Shown piece after piece: positions 1-7,878 of a stretch of 64,000 nucleotides of DNA (the stretch's first letter is position 1; each line of letters starts with the position of its first letter). Made by a program: the position numbers and the translations under genes. Source of the DNA: SG8-41 sp963699525 (GTDB lineage: Bacteria; Pseudomonadota; Gammaproteobacteria; Burkholderiales; SG8-41); assembly GCA_963699525.1 (NCBI GenBank), contig CAVOUI010000012.1, positions 62,001-126,000 of the forward strand. The letters run 5' to 3'. Under the pieces are notes generated by a model. The model made no database searches. It was not told the DNA's origin and was given only the letters and a program-made list of their open reading frames with translations.

Positions 1-717
1 AAACACGGCGAGGTCGGCGATCGCCTCGGGGGTGATCACCTTGCCGAGCGGCACCTCGCGCAGGAGGTATTTCTCGGCGTCCGCGGCCGAGGTGCCGCGC
101 TCGCGCGCGGTGATCCCGACGAGCTCGGTCCAGCGCCGCGTGGCGGTCGAGCCGGGGGCGATGGCGTTGACGGTGATGCCGAAGGGGCCGAACTCGTTCG
201 CCATGGCCTTGGTGAGGCTCAGCGTCCCGAGATTGATCGGGCCGGACATCATCGAGTGCGCCTCGGGCTCGCGCCCGCGCGTGCCGGAGAGATTGATGAT
301 GCGGCCCTGGTCCGATTGCTTGAGATAGGGCAGCGTCTCGCGCGTCATCCGGATCAATCCCAGCGGCTTGACCCGGAAGTAGCGCTCCCATTCGTCGTCG
401 GGGATCTCGTTGAGCCGCCCGCGGTAGGCGCCGCCGGCACAGTTGACCAGGATATCCACTCCGCCGAGCTCGGCCGCCGCCTTCTCCACCGCGGGCTTGA
501 GCGACTCGGGCTTATGGAAGTCGTGCCAGACGGCGAACGCCTTCTGGCCGGGGTGCTTCGCGCGCAGCTCTGATGCGAGCGCCTCGCAGCGCTCCCGGTC
601 GCGCCCGAACAGCGCGAGGTGCACGCCCTCGGCCGCGAAGGCCTTCGCGATGACGAGCCCGATGCCGCGGCTCGTGCCGGTGATGAAGGCCTTGCGGTTT
701 TTCAGCCCGAGGTCCAT
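1..717 (-). CDS. SDR family oxidoreductase (partial, C-terminus off the left edge)
   Basis: This is a short-chain dehydrogenase with a Rossmann fold, expected to use NAD(P). The visible 239 residues begin MDLGLKNRK and carry the cofactor motif TGTSRGIG at residues 13-20 and an NCAGG version of the usual NNAG motif. The catalytic YxxxK is absent: the aligned position reads SGPIN, followed by the normal LTKAMANE helix. The SDR at 7057-7851 shows the same replacement (SGITN), so both belong to an atypical subfamily whose reaction I cannot name. The C-terminus continues beyond base 1. The gene is divergent from the amidohydrolase operon that starts at 871. Confidence 0.85.
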   Translation of the reverse strand, partial: MDLGLKNRKAFITGTSRGIGLVIAKAFAAEGVHLALFGRDRERCEALASELRAKHPGQKAFAVWHDFHKPESLKPAVEKAAAELGGVDILVNCAGGAYRGRLNEIPDDEWERYFRVKPLGLIRMTRETLPYLKQSDQGRIINLSGTRGREPEAHSMMSGPINLGTLSLTKAMANEFGPFGITVNAIAPGSTATRRWTELVGITARERGTSAADAEKYLLREVPLGKVITPEAIADLAVF

Positions 718-870
718 ATCATGGCACCTGCTCTCGACAAAGTGAGGAGTGGTGAGGGACGGGTAATGGTAACCCGAGGCATGGGAGAGGAGGACCCAAA
801 CCGTCACTCGTCGCGCGGTCGCTGTGCTAACCTCAGCCGGTTTCGTCCATCGGCGCGGAGAAGAAAATTC

Positions 871-1869
871 ATGAAAACGATAGATATCCACGCTCACATC
901 GTCCCGGGGTCACTGTGGAACGCGATCGAGGCGAAGAAGGAATGGCACACCTTCCGCTACGAGCCGGGCGAGGGCATGGGCTCGATGCTGGGCGGCGGCA
1001 TGCGCACGGCCTTCACCTCCCCCAAGCTGCGCTACACCGTGGAGGAGCGCTTGAAGGACATGGACGCGCAGAAGGTGGACGTGCAGGTGCTCTCGATCCA
1101 CACGCCGTTCGTGGGCTATCACCTTCAAGCGGGGGAGGGGCTCGCGCTCGCGCGCGAATTCAACGACGAGCTGGGGACGATGGTGCGCCAGAATTCCGGG
1201 CGCCTCGCCGGGCTCGCGACGCTGCCGGTGCAGGACGTCAAGTCCGCGATCGGCGAGCTCGAGCGCGCGGTGACGAAGCTGGGGCTGAAGGGCGCGTCGC
1301 TCGACACGCAGGTGAACGGCAAGCAGTGGGACGAGCCCGAGTTCCTCCCGTTCTTCAAGGCCGCCGAGCAGATGGGGGCGGTCCTCTTCTACCATCCGCA
1401 GCCGCAGAACAACTTCCTCATGCAGCGGATCAAGCGCTACGGGCTTTCCAACAGCCTGGGCGTGATCCTCGACGACGCGATCGTGGTGGGCGTGCTGATC
1501 TGCGGCGGCGTGCTGGAGAAATGCCCGGATCTCAAGGTCTGCATCGCTCACGGCGGCGGGCCCGCGTGCTACGCGATGGGGCGGATCGACCGCAACTGGC
1601 ACGACCGGCCGGCGACGCGCAACACGCCGCAGCCGCCGGGCGCGTACCAGAAGAAGCTCTACTACGATACCGTCGTCGCCGGCGAGGAAGCGCTGCGCTT
1701 CCTGATCGACCGGGTGGGCGCCGACCGGGTGGTGCTCGGCAGCGACTGGCCGTTCGTGCTGTGGCACCCGTCGCCGGTCGCGTGGGTGCAGGGCCTGAAG
1801 TCGCTCACGGCGGAGGAGAAGGAGAAGATCCTTTGGAAAAATCTGTCGACGCTGCTCGGCATTCGATAA
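871..1869 (+). CDS. Amidohydrolase family protein (ACMSD-like, COG2159)
   Basis: A 332-residue metal-dependent amidohydrolase or decarboxylase of the ACMSD-like group with a TIM-barrel fold. Metal ligands are visible: HAH at residues 7-9, a His in FYHPQP, a His in IAHGGG, and the late Asp in GSDWPF. Family members decarboxylate or hydrolyse aromatic-ring cleavage products; the substrate here is unknown. I chose the ATG at 871 because the HxH motif sits directly after it; the open frame extends upstream without homologous sequence. It is the first gene of a plus-strand operon, 29 bp before a Bug-family solute receptor, which suggests uptake and breakdown of one carboxylate. Confidence 0.88.
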   Translation: MKTIDIHAHIVPGSLWNAIEAKKEWHTFRYEPGEGMGSMLGGGMRTAFTSPKLRYTVEERLKDMDAQKVDVQVLSIHTPFVGYHLQAGEGLALAREFNDELGTMVRQNSGRLAGLATLPVQDVKSAIGELERAVTKLGLKGASLDTQVNGKQWDEPEFLPFFKAAEQMGAVLFYHPQPQNNFLMQRIKRYGLSNSLGVILDDAIVVGVLICGGVLEKCPDLKVCIAHGGGPACYAMGRIDRNWHDRPATRNTPQPPGAYQKKLYYDTVVAGEEALRFLIDRVGADRVVLGSDWPFVLWHPSPVAWVQGLKSLTAEEKEKILWKNLSTLLGIR

Positions 1870-1898
1870 CGGCGGCACTTATTGAAAAGGGGATCAAG

Positions 1899-2864
1899 AT
1901 GAAGTTTGCATTGCGCATGGCGGCATCCATCCTGGCGCTTGGCGTCGCACCCGCGGCGTTGGGGCAGAGCTTTCCCAGCAAGCCGATACGGATGATCATG
2001 CCGTGGAACCCGGGCGGGACGACGGACACGACCGCGCGGATACTCGGGCAGAAGATGACCGAGACGTGGGGCCAGCCCGTCGTGATCGACACGCGCCCCG
2101 GGGCGAGCGGGATCATCGGCACCGAGATCGCCATGCGGTCGCCTGCCGACGGCTATACGCTGCTGCACGCGAACATGAGCCAGTGGGCGACGGCCCCGAG
2201 TCTGTTCAAGGTCGCCTATGACCCGGTGCGCGATTTCGTGGCGGTGAGCCTGGTCGCCACCGCGCCGCAGCTGCTGGTGGTTTCGTTGAACATCAAGGTA
2301 ACGTCCGTCGGGGAGTTGGTTCAGCTCGCGAAGGCCCAGCCCGGGAAGCTCAACTACGGCTCGGGCGGAGCGGCGACGCTCGCGTACCTGGGGGGCGAGC
2401 TCTTCAAGAAGCTCGCGGGAGTGAATATCGTGCACGTTCCGTACCGCGGGACGATCTTCGCGGTCACCGACACGATGGGCGGCCGGCTGCAGATCGTTTT
2501 TTCCGATATGCCGATCGCGCTGCCGCATGCCCGGGCCGGCAAGATCCGCGCGCTCGCGGTCACCGGCGCCAAGCGCACGCCGCTCGTGCCCGACATGCCG
2601 ACCGTGGCGGAAGCCGGCGTTCGGGGATACGAGCTCGAGAATTCCTGGGGCGTAATGGCGCCCAAAGGGGTGCCGGCTCCCATTCTCGCGAAGCTCAACG
2701 CGGAGATCGTCCGGGTGCACAACCTGCCGGACGTGAAGGAGCGTTACGCGACGCTCGGGCTGGAATCCGTCAGCAGCACGCCCGAAAAGTTCGCCGAGTT
2801 GATCCGGGCCGATGTCGCCAAGTTCTCGGCCCTCATCAAGGAGACGGGCGCGAAGGTGGACTGA
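1899..2864 (+). CDS. Bug/TctC family tripartite tricarboxylate transporter substrate-binding protein
   Basis: A periplasmic solute-binding protein of 321 residues, the normal length for the family. An N-terminal signal peptide (about residues 1-22, ending ALGQ) precedes the family opening KPIRMIMPWNPGGTTD. The hallmark DTRPGASG segment (a variant of DNRPGAGG) follows near residue 65, and the conserved VPYRG and PTVAEAG blocks come later. Family members bind carboxylates such as tricarboxylates, aromatic acids or amino acids. No TctA/TctB membrane genes are nearby, so it must share a permease or act as a sensor. It sits between the amidohydrolase and SDR genes of the same operon. Confidence 0.93.
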   Translation: MKFALRMAASILALGVAPAALGQSFPSKPIRMIMPWNPGGTTDTTARILGQKMTETWGQPVVIDTRPGASGIIGTEIAMRSPADGYTLLHANMSQWATAPSLFKVAYDPVRDFVAVSLVATAPQLLVVSLNIKVTSVGELVQLAKAQPGKLNYGSGGAATLAYLGGELFKKLAGVNIVHVPYRGTIFAVTDTMGGRLQIVFSDMPIALPHARAGKIRALAVTGAKRTPLVPDMPTVAEAGVRGYELENSWGVMAPKGVPAPILAKLNAEIVRVHNLPDVKERYATLGLESVSSTPEKFAELIRADVAKFSALIKETGAKVD

Positions 2865-2895
2865 TACGAGGGATGAGGATAGGTGACCCGGGCGC

Positions 2896-3627
2896 ATGAA
2901 GATGCTCGAGGGGAAGACGGTTGCGATGACGGGCGGCGGCGGCGCACTCGGGCGCTGCTACGGCCTCGCCATGGCAAAAGCCGGCGCGGCCATCGCGGTA
3001 TCGGACGTCAAACTCGCCGCTGCGCAGGCGACGGCGGACGCCATCGTTAAGGCCGGTGGCCGCGCGATCGCGGTCCAGACGGACGTGACCCGGGCGGCGG
3101 CGTTCGAGCAGCTCCTCGATCGCGCCGAGGCCGCGTTCGGTCCGCTCGACGTGCTGCTCAACATTGCCGGCATCTTTCCGCGGCGGGCGCTCGTGGATTT
3201 GCCGGAGGAGGAGTGGGACGCGGTAATCACGACCAATCTGAAAAGCGTCTACCTCGGCGCCCGCGCCGCGATCCGCCGCATGCTGCCGCGCAAGCGCGGA
3301 GTGGTCCTCAGCACGGCCTCCGGAACCGGAATCCGGGGGCAGCCCAATTCATCGGCCTATTCCGCCTCCAAGGCGGGGATCATCGGCTTCACCCGCGCGG
3401 TTTCGCTCGAGCTCAAAGACTCGGGCGTGCGCATCAACTGCTTCGGCCCCGGCGCGACGGACACTCCGCTCTGGCGCGTCGGCAAAAGCGAGCAGGACAT
3501 CAAGCGCCTGCTGGCCGCGGGCTACGTCTATCAGCCGGACGATTTCTCGAACGTCGTCGTGTTCCTCGCGAGCGACCTGTCCGCGCCGTTGAACGGCGAG
3601 TTCATCAGCCGCGACTTGCACCGCTAG
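2896..3627 (+). CDS. SDR family NAD(P)-dependent oxidoreductase
   Basis: A 243-residue classical short-chain dehydrogenase. It has the cofactor motif TGGGGALG near the N-terminus, the catalytic Tyr and Lys in AYSASK, and the FGPGATDTP loop. It would oxidise or reduce a hydroxyl or keto group on the compound handled by this operon. It is the last gene of the plus-strand operon and lies 31 bp after the Bug gene. Its TAG stop overlaps the TAG stop of the convergent selenoprotein gene at 3624-3627. Confidence 0.9.
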   Translation: MKMLEGKTVAMTGGGGALGRCYGLAMAKAGAAIAVSDVKLAAAQATADAIVKAGGRAIAVQTDVTRAAAFEQLLDRAEAAFGPLDVLLNIAGIFPRRALVDLPEEEWDAVITTNLKSVYLGARAAIRRMLPRKRGVVLSTASGTGIRGQPNSSAYSASKAGIIGFTRAVSLELKDSGVRINCFGPGATDTPLWRVGKSEQDIKRLLAAGYVYQPDDFSNVVVFLASDLSAPLNGEFISRDLHR

Positions 3628-4151
3628 CGCGAGCCCGCCGGCGCGACGAGCTGGCGGGCGACCTCATCCACGTGGCGCAGCGTGAGCGCCCGGACTTCCT
3701 CCGGCTTGAGGTTGCTGATCGGGTGCGGCAGCGCGACGAACGGGTGCCCGGCCATGCCCCGGCCGCGGAACTGGAACTCGGCCGCCTTGAGGAAGGCGGT
3801 CGTGATGACGACGGTGGCGGGAATGCCGCGTTTCTCGAACTCGATGGTGTCGTGCACACTGCACAACGTGCACGAGCCTCACCCGCCGAGCGCCGCGACG
3901 GCGACTTGCGCCTCCTTTGCCATTTCATCGATCAGGGCATCCGGTGCGGGCTTCGAGTAGTGGTCCTTCCGCCGCAGGATGACGCGCGCAGCGCCGTAGC
4001 GCTCGCGCAGCGCGGCGCCGATCGTCTCGAGAATGATGTCGCCCTGCTCCTTGGTGTTGTCGAGCAGCGCCACGACCTTGCCCGCGAGGCTGGCGGGGCG
4101 CGGCGCGGCTGCGATTGCGCGGACGCCGCTGCCGGCGCTGGGGTCGATCAA
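3624..4151 (-). CDS. UGSC family selenoprotein (in-frame TGA read as selenocysteine)
   Basis: This frame is interrupted only by a TGA at 3879-3881 (codon 91). Translation through it gives LGG-U-GSCTLCSVHDT, the signature U/C-G-S-C motif of the UGSC (seleno)protein family. Sequence on both sides is family-like: LAGKVVALLDNTK before, and FEKRGIPATVV and GHPFVALPHPISN after. The total is 175 residues. A perfect stem-loop follows the TGA (separate entry). The biochemical function is unknown; the motif resembles a redox site. In-frame initiation needs a TTG at 4151. The better ATG at 4168-4170 is one base out of frame, and removing a base in GAAGG would give MSEDPDLIDP, so a single-base insertion is likely. 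It is the last gene of a seven-gene operon. Confidence 0.85.
3850..3875 (-). promoter_or_regulatory. Predicted bacterial SECIS element
   Basis: Starting three bases after the TGA at 3879-3881, the mRNA folds into a perfect 8-bp stem (TCGTGCAC with GTGCACGA) around GTTGTGCAGT. Two wobble pairs and a U-A pair can extend it to 11 bp with a GUGC apical loop. A G at the start of a small apical loop a short distance after UGA matches the bacterial SECIS pattern recognised by SelB. The loop lies about 15-18 nt after the TGA, at the near edge of the usual range. Confidence 0.7.
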
Positions 4152-4209
4152 ATCCGGATCCTTCGCTCATGGTGTGTCCTTTCGTGTGGAGATCGGGTTC
4201 AATGGAATG

Positions 4210-5248
4210 TCACGTCGAATACGCGCGGCTCACCGCGCGGCTCGCGACCGTGATGCCGTGCATTACCAGGCTGCTCGGCGATCCGGAGCCGCCGGCGACG
4301 ATCAGGTGCAGGTCGCCGGCATCGCCGACCGCGGGAACGAACGCGCCGTCGTCGTTGAGGTTGACCTCGAAGGGCCAGCGCTTTGCGCCGGAAGCGCCGC
4401 GCCAGATGCCGCCGCGCCGGATTTCGCCCAGGCGCCGGCCGGCGCGCTCGATCAGCAGCTTGTGGACGGCGTCGCGCGACAGCCCGGCATCGGCGAATAC
4501 CTGTGCATGCTGCGGGCTCAGCACCACCGCCATGTCCGCCTGGCGGTAGATGTTGCCGCCGCCGAGGGCGGACATCATGTCGGCGATCGCGACGACCAGG
4601 CGCTCCGGCTGTCTCGCTGGCGTCGTCCCATACCAGAACCGGGCCCTCGAGCGGAATCGCGGTCACGACGTTTTCCCCGGGCCCGAACCCGTGCGCGCTC
4701 GCGTACGACGGCCACGGGCTCTCGGCTTCGTTCTCGGCGACGCAGTAGGTATAGCGCCACGGCCCGCCGAATCCGCTCAACGCCGTGATCCCGGGAATGC
4801 CGCCGCCGAGATTCATCATCATGAGGCGCAGCGCGCGGCCGATGGTTGCGTTTGCCCGGAAGCCGGGCCCGAAGCAGCCGACGCCGCCATGCAGCCCGAT
4901 TTCCGCGGCGTACGGCCCGTTGACGAGGACGAAAGGCGCGCCCGCGCTCGTCGTCGCCTGCAGCAGGAGCAGATTGAAGCGTTCCTCGAGCACGCATTCC
5001 ATGGCGCCGATCACCACCGGCAGGTAGGCGGGCATGCAGCCCGCCATCACGGCGTGCAGCGCGATCGCGCGCACCGTGGCCGGCGCCATGAGCGGCGGCA
5101 CGTCGCCGATCGATTCGTCGGGATCGCGCGACGTCGCGGCCAGCATGGCGGCGAGCCGCTCTTCGGTGGGCGGGACGACCGGCAGGCCGTCCGACCATTC
5201 CTTGTCGAAGAAATTCTCGATGGCTTTTTCGGTTTCGTTCATCGCCAT
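4210..5248 (-). CDS. Conserved hypothetical protein, UGSC operon partner (one frameshift)
   Basis: About 345 residues starting MAMNETEKAIENFF, with a conserved-looking block DGLPVVPPTEERL near residue 20 and long hydrophobic Ala/Gly/Met-rich helices. I do not recognise a characterised family. The frame breaks near 4613: the N-terminal part ends VLVWDDASET and the next frame resumes PERLVVAIADMMSALGGG. Removing one base in ACAGCCGG joins them as T-P-E-R-L. It lies directly upstream of the UGSC selenoprotein, 32 bp after the preceding SDR, so a shared pathway or complex is inferred from position only. Confidence 0.75.
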
Positions 5249-5280
5249 CGCTTTCGAGGCGCGATCCCGCGCGCGGGACG

Positions 5281-6036
5281 CTAATGCACGATGTATCCGC
5301 CGTCCATGACCAGCGCGTGGCCGATCACGTAGGCGGCATCCTTCGACACCAGGAATGAAACCACCCCCGCGACCTCCTCGACGGTGCCGAAGCGGCCGAT
5401 CGGGACGTCGCGCGCGCGCTGCTCGAGCTCGCCCGGGTTGCGGCCCGCGAGGAAGCCCTCGGTGGACACGGGGCCGGGGCAGACGGCGTTGACGCGGATG
5501 CCGTCCGCGGAGAGCTCGAGCGCCATCGAGCGCGTGAGCTGGATCAGTCCCGCCTTGGTGAGGTTGTAGACCGCTCCGTAGCGTGAGGCGACGAGCCCGA
5601 GCTGGCTCGCCATGTGGATCACGTGGCCGCCGCCCTGCGCGCGCATGATCGGCACCACCGCCTGGCTGGCAAAGAATGGAGCGCGCAGGTTGACCGCCAC
5701 CAGCCGGTCGAAATCCTCGTGTGAAAATTCCCCGAAGGCCTTGCGCGCGCGAATGCCCGCGTTGTTCACCAGGATGTCGATGCGGCCCATGCGCTTGTGG
5801 GCCGCGGCGACCATGGATTCCGCCTCTCCCGTGCGCGCGAGGTCGTGCACGCCCCAGGCGGCATCCGGGGCGCCGGCCTTGCGGCAGGCCGCGGCGGTGT
5901 CCTCGAGTTCCCCTTCGGTACCGTCCGCCGCGAGGTAGATTGCGGCGCCGTCCTGGGCCAGGCGCAGCGCGACCGCCCGGCCGATTCCGCGCGACGCGCC
6001 CGTGACGAGCGCGACCTTGCCCTTCAGCGCGCCCAC
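5281..6036 (-). CDS. SDR family NAD(P)-dependent oxidoreductase
   Basis: A 251-residue classical short-chain dehydrogenase beginning at a GTG (6034-6036). The cofactor motif TGASRGIG is near residue 13, NNAG is present, and the catalytic Tyr and Lys are in VYNLTK. The C-terminus ends with the family-typical GHALVMDGG. It is the fifth gene of the minus-strand operon, 22 bp after the Bug receptor gene and 32 bp before the UGSC partner gene. Substrate unknown. Confidence 0.9.
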   Translation of the reverse strand: MGALKGKVALVTGASRGIGRAVALRLAQDGAAIYLAADGTEGELEDTAAACRKAGAPDAAWGVHDLARTGEAESMVAAAHKRMGRIDILVNNAGIRARKAFGEFSHEDFDRLVAVNLRAPFFASQAVVPIMRAQGGGHVIHMASQLGLVASRYGAVYNLTKAGLIQLTRSMALELSADGIRVNAVCPGPVSTEGFLAGRNPGELEQRARDVPIGRFGTVEEVAGVVSFLVSKDAAYVIGHALVMDGGYIVH

Positions 6037-6058
6037 TGTCTTCGCCGCAGGTCGGCGC

Positions 6059-7027
6059 TCAGTCGACCTTGAGCCCCGCAGCGCGCACCACTTCGCCCCA
6101 GGCGCGCATTTCGGCCGCCACGTACTCCTTGAACTGGGCCCGCGTGAACGGCGCCGGTTCGGCCGAGTTCGCGGTGAGCATCTCCTTGACCTTCGGCTGC
6201 GTCACCGCCTTCATCACTTCCGCGTACATCCGGTCGAGGATTTTCGGGGGCACGCCGGCGGGCGCGAAGAACCCGGTGTTGCATCCCATCACGAATCCGG
6301 GAAGGGATTCTGCGAGGGTCGGGGTGTCCGGATAGAGCGGCGAACGCTTCGGCAAGGTGATTCCGAGAAGCGTCAGCCTTCCCGACTTGATGTGGGGAAT
6401 GGCGGCGGAAATGCACGAGAAGTACATGCCGGCTTCTCCGCCGACGAGGGCAGCCGTGGCCGGGCCGCCCCCCTTGTAGGGCACGTGCAGCGGCTTGATC
6501 CCGGTCAGGCGGTTGAACCGCTCGCCGGTCAGGTGCGTGATCGAGCCCGGCCCGGAAGAGGCGAAGGAGAACTCGGGGTGCGACTTCGCGTACTCGATCA
6601 GTTGCGCGGTCGTCCTGATGCCGTACTTGGGATTGACGACCAGCACCAGCGGCGATTGCGACGGCAGCGCGATCGGCTCGATGTCCTTCCGGGGGTCAAA
6701 GGTCAGCTTCGTGTAGAGCGTCGCGCTGATGGCGTGGCTCGGCACGTCGGTCATCAGCATCGTGTAGCCGTCCGCGTTCGCCTTGGCCGCGATGGAGACA
6801 CCCAGCGTGCCGGCCGCGCCCGGACGGTTGTCGGGGATCACCTGCTGCCCGAGGGATTCGGTCAGCGCGATGCTGAGGCCGCGGGCTATCACGTCGGTGA
6901 CGCCGCCGGGAGGCCACGGGATGATGAGGCGGATCGGGCGCGACGGATACTGCTGAGCCTGCGCCCAGGGGGCCATCAACAGAAGCAGGGCTGGGAACAG
7001 GAATCCTGCGGCTTTTCTTGCGTTCAT
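6059..7027 (-). CDS. Bug/TctC family tripartite tricarboxylate transporter substrate-binding protein
   Basis: A 322-residue periplasmic receptor. The signal peptide runs to about residue 24 (APWAQAQQ), then YPSRPIRLIIPWPPGG, the hallmark DNRPGAAG near residue 67, and VPYKGGG. It lies within the molybdenum-hydroxylase/UGSC operon (gaps of 29 and 22 bp). A plausible reading is that it captures the substrate that the downstream enzymes oxidise. No cognate permease genes are adjacent. Confidence 0.93.
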   Translation of the reverse strand: MNARKAAGFLFPALLLLMAPWAQAQQYPSRPIRLIIPWPPGGVTDVIARGLSIALTESLGQQVIPDNRPGAAGTLGVSIAAKANADGYTMLMTDVPSHAISATLYTKLTFDPRKDIEPIALPSQSPLVLVVNPKYGIRTTAQLIEYAKSHPEFSFASSGPGSITHLTGERFNRLTGIKPLHVPYKGGGPATAALVGGEAGMYFSCISAAIPHIKSGRLTLLGITLPKRSPLYPDTPTLAESLPGFVMGCNTGFFAPAGVPPKILDRMYAEVMKAVTQPKVKEMLTANSAEPAPFTRAQFKEYVAAEMRAWGEVVRAAGLKVD

Positions 7028-7056
7028 CGTCGTTCCTCCTGGTTATTTGTGCCAGC

Positions 7057-7851
7057 CTACCACAGCGACTTCAGCCTGCCGCCATCCAGGTTGAGCGAGA
7101 CGCCCGTGATGTAGCTCGCGCGCTCCGAGCAGAGGAACACGATCGCGTTCGCGAGCTCTTCGGGCCGGCCGAAGCGGTTCAGCGAGTTCTTCCGCGCCGC
7201 GCGCCGCCGCGCTTCCTCCTCGCTCTGCGCGCCGAGCTCCGCGGCAAGCCCCTGGGCATTGCGCTGCCACAGGTTGGTATCGACCCAGCCGGGGCAGATC
7301 GCGTTGACCAGCACGTTGTGCTCGCCGAACTCGGTCGATAGCGACTTGGTGATGTTGAGGAGCCCGCTGTTGGTGATCCCGCTGCCGAACATGTAGGGAT
7401 CCGGTTCCTTGCCCGCGCCGCCGATCACGTTGATGATGCGCCCCCAGCGCTGCGCCTTCATCTTCGGATAGACCAGCCGGATCGCGCGCAGGAACCCGAA
7501 CAGCTTGGTCTCGAGCTGCTCCTTCAGGCCCGCGTCGGTCATCACGTCGAAGCGGCCCGAGTACATCTGGCCGGCGTTGTTCACCAGGATGTCCACGTGC
7601 CCGAGTTTCTCCTGCGCGGTCGCGACCAGGCGTTCGACGTCGCCGGGCTTGCTCATGTCGGCCACGACCGCATGAATTTCGCCGCCGGTTGCCTGCGCGA
7701 GTTCTGAGCGCGTGCGCTCCAGCGTGTCTGCTTTGCGGCCGCAGATCAGCACCCGCACCCCCTCTTCGAGAAACTGCCGGGCCGTCTCGCGTCCGATGCC
7801 GCGGCTGCCGCCGGTCACGATCGCCGACCGTCCCCTGATGCCCAGATCCAC
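7057..7851 (-). CDS. Atypical SDR family oxidoreductase
   Basis: A 264-residue short-chain dehydrogenase with TGGSRGIG near residue 14 and NNAGQ. The position of the catalytic YxxxK reads SGITN, as in the partial SDR at 1-717, so the usual Tyr/Lys pair is missing. The C-terminus (YITGVSLNLDGG) is normal for the fold. It sits 27 bp downstream of the molybdenum hydroxylase large subunit. It may act by a different mechanism or as a binding protein; the substrate is unknown. Confidence 0.88.
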   Translation of the reverse strand: MDLGIRGRSAIVTGGSRGIGRETARQFLEEGVRVLICGRKADTLERTRSELAQATGGEIHAVVADMSKPGDVERLVATAQEKLGHVDILVNNAGQMYSGRFDVMTDAGLKEQLETKLFGFLRAIRLVYPKMKAQRWGRIINVIGGAGKEPDPYMFGSGITNSGLLNITKSLSTEFGEHNVLVNAICPGWVDTNLWQRNAQGLAAELGAQSEEEARRRAARKNSLNRFGRPEELANAIVFLCSERASYITGVSLNLDGGRLKSLW

Positions 7852-7878
7852 CCGGTTCTCCGTGTTCTTCGGCAGGGA

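Noticed and set aside
910..1878. Long minus-strand open frame of 322 codons over the amidohydrolase gene
   Set aside because: It is antisense to a clear amidohydrolase, rich in Arg/His/Pro from GC-biased codons, and has no recognisable motif.
3879..3881. TGA as an ordinary stop or as another sequencing error
   Set aside because: The surrounding protein matches on both sides in one frame, the codon falls on the U of the UGSC motif and a SECIS-like hairpin follows.
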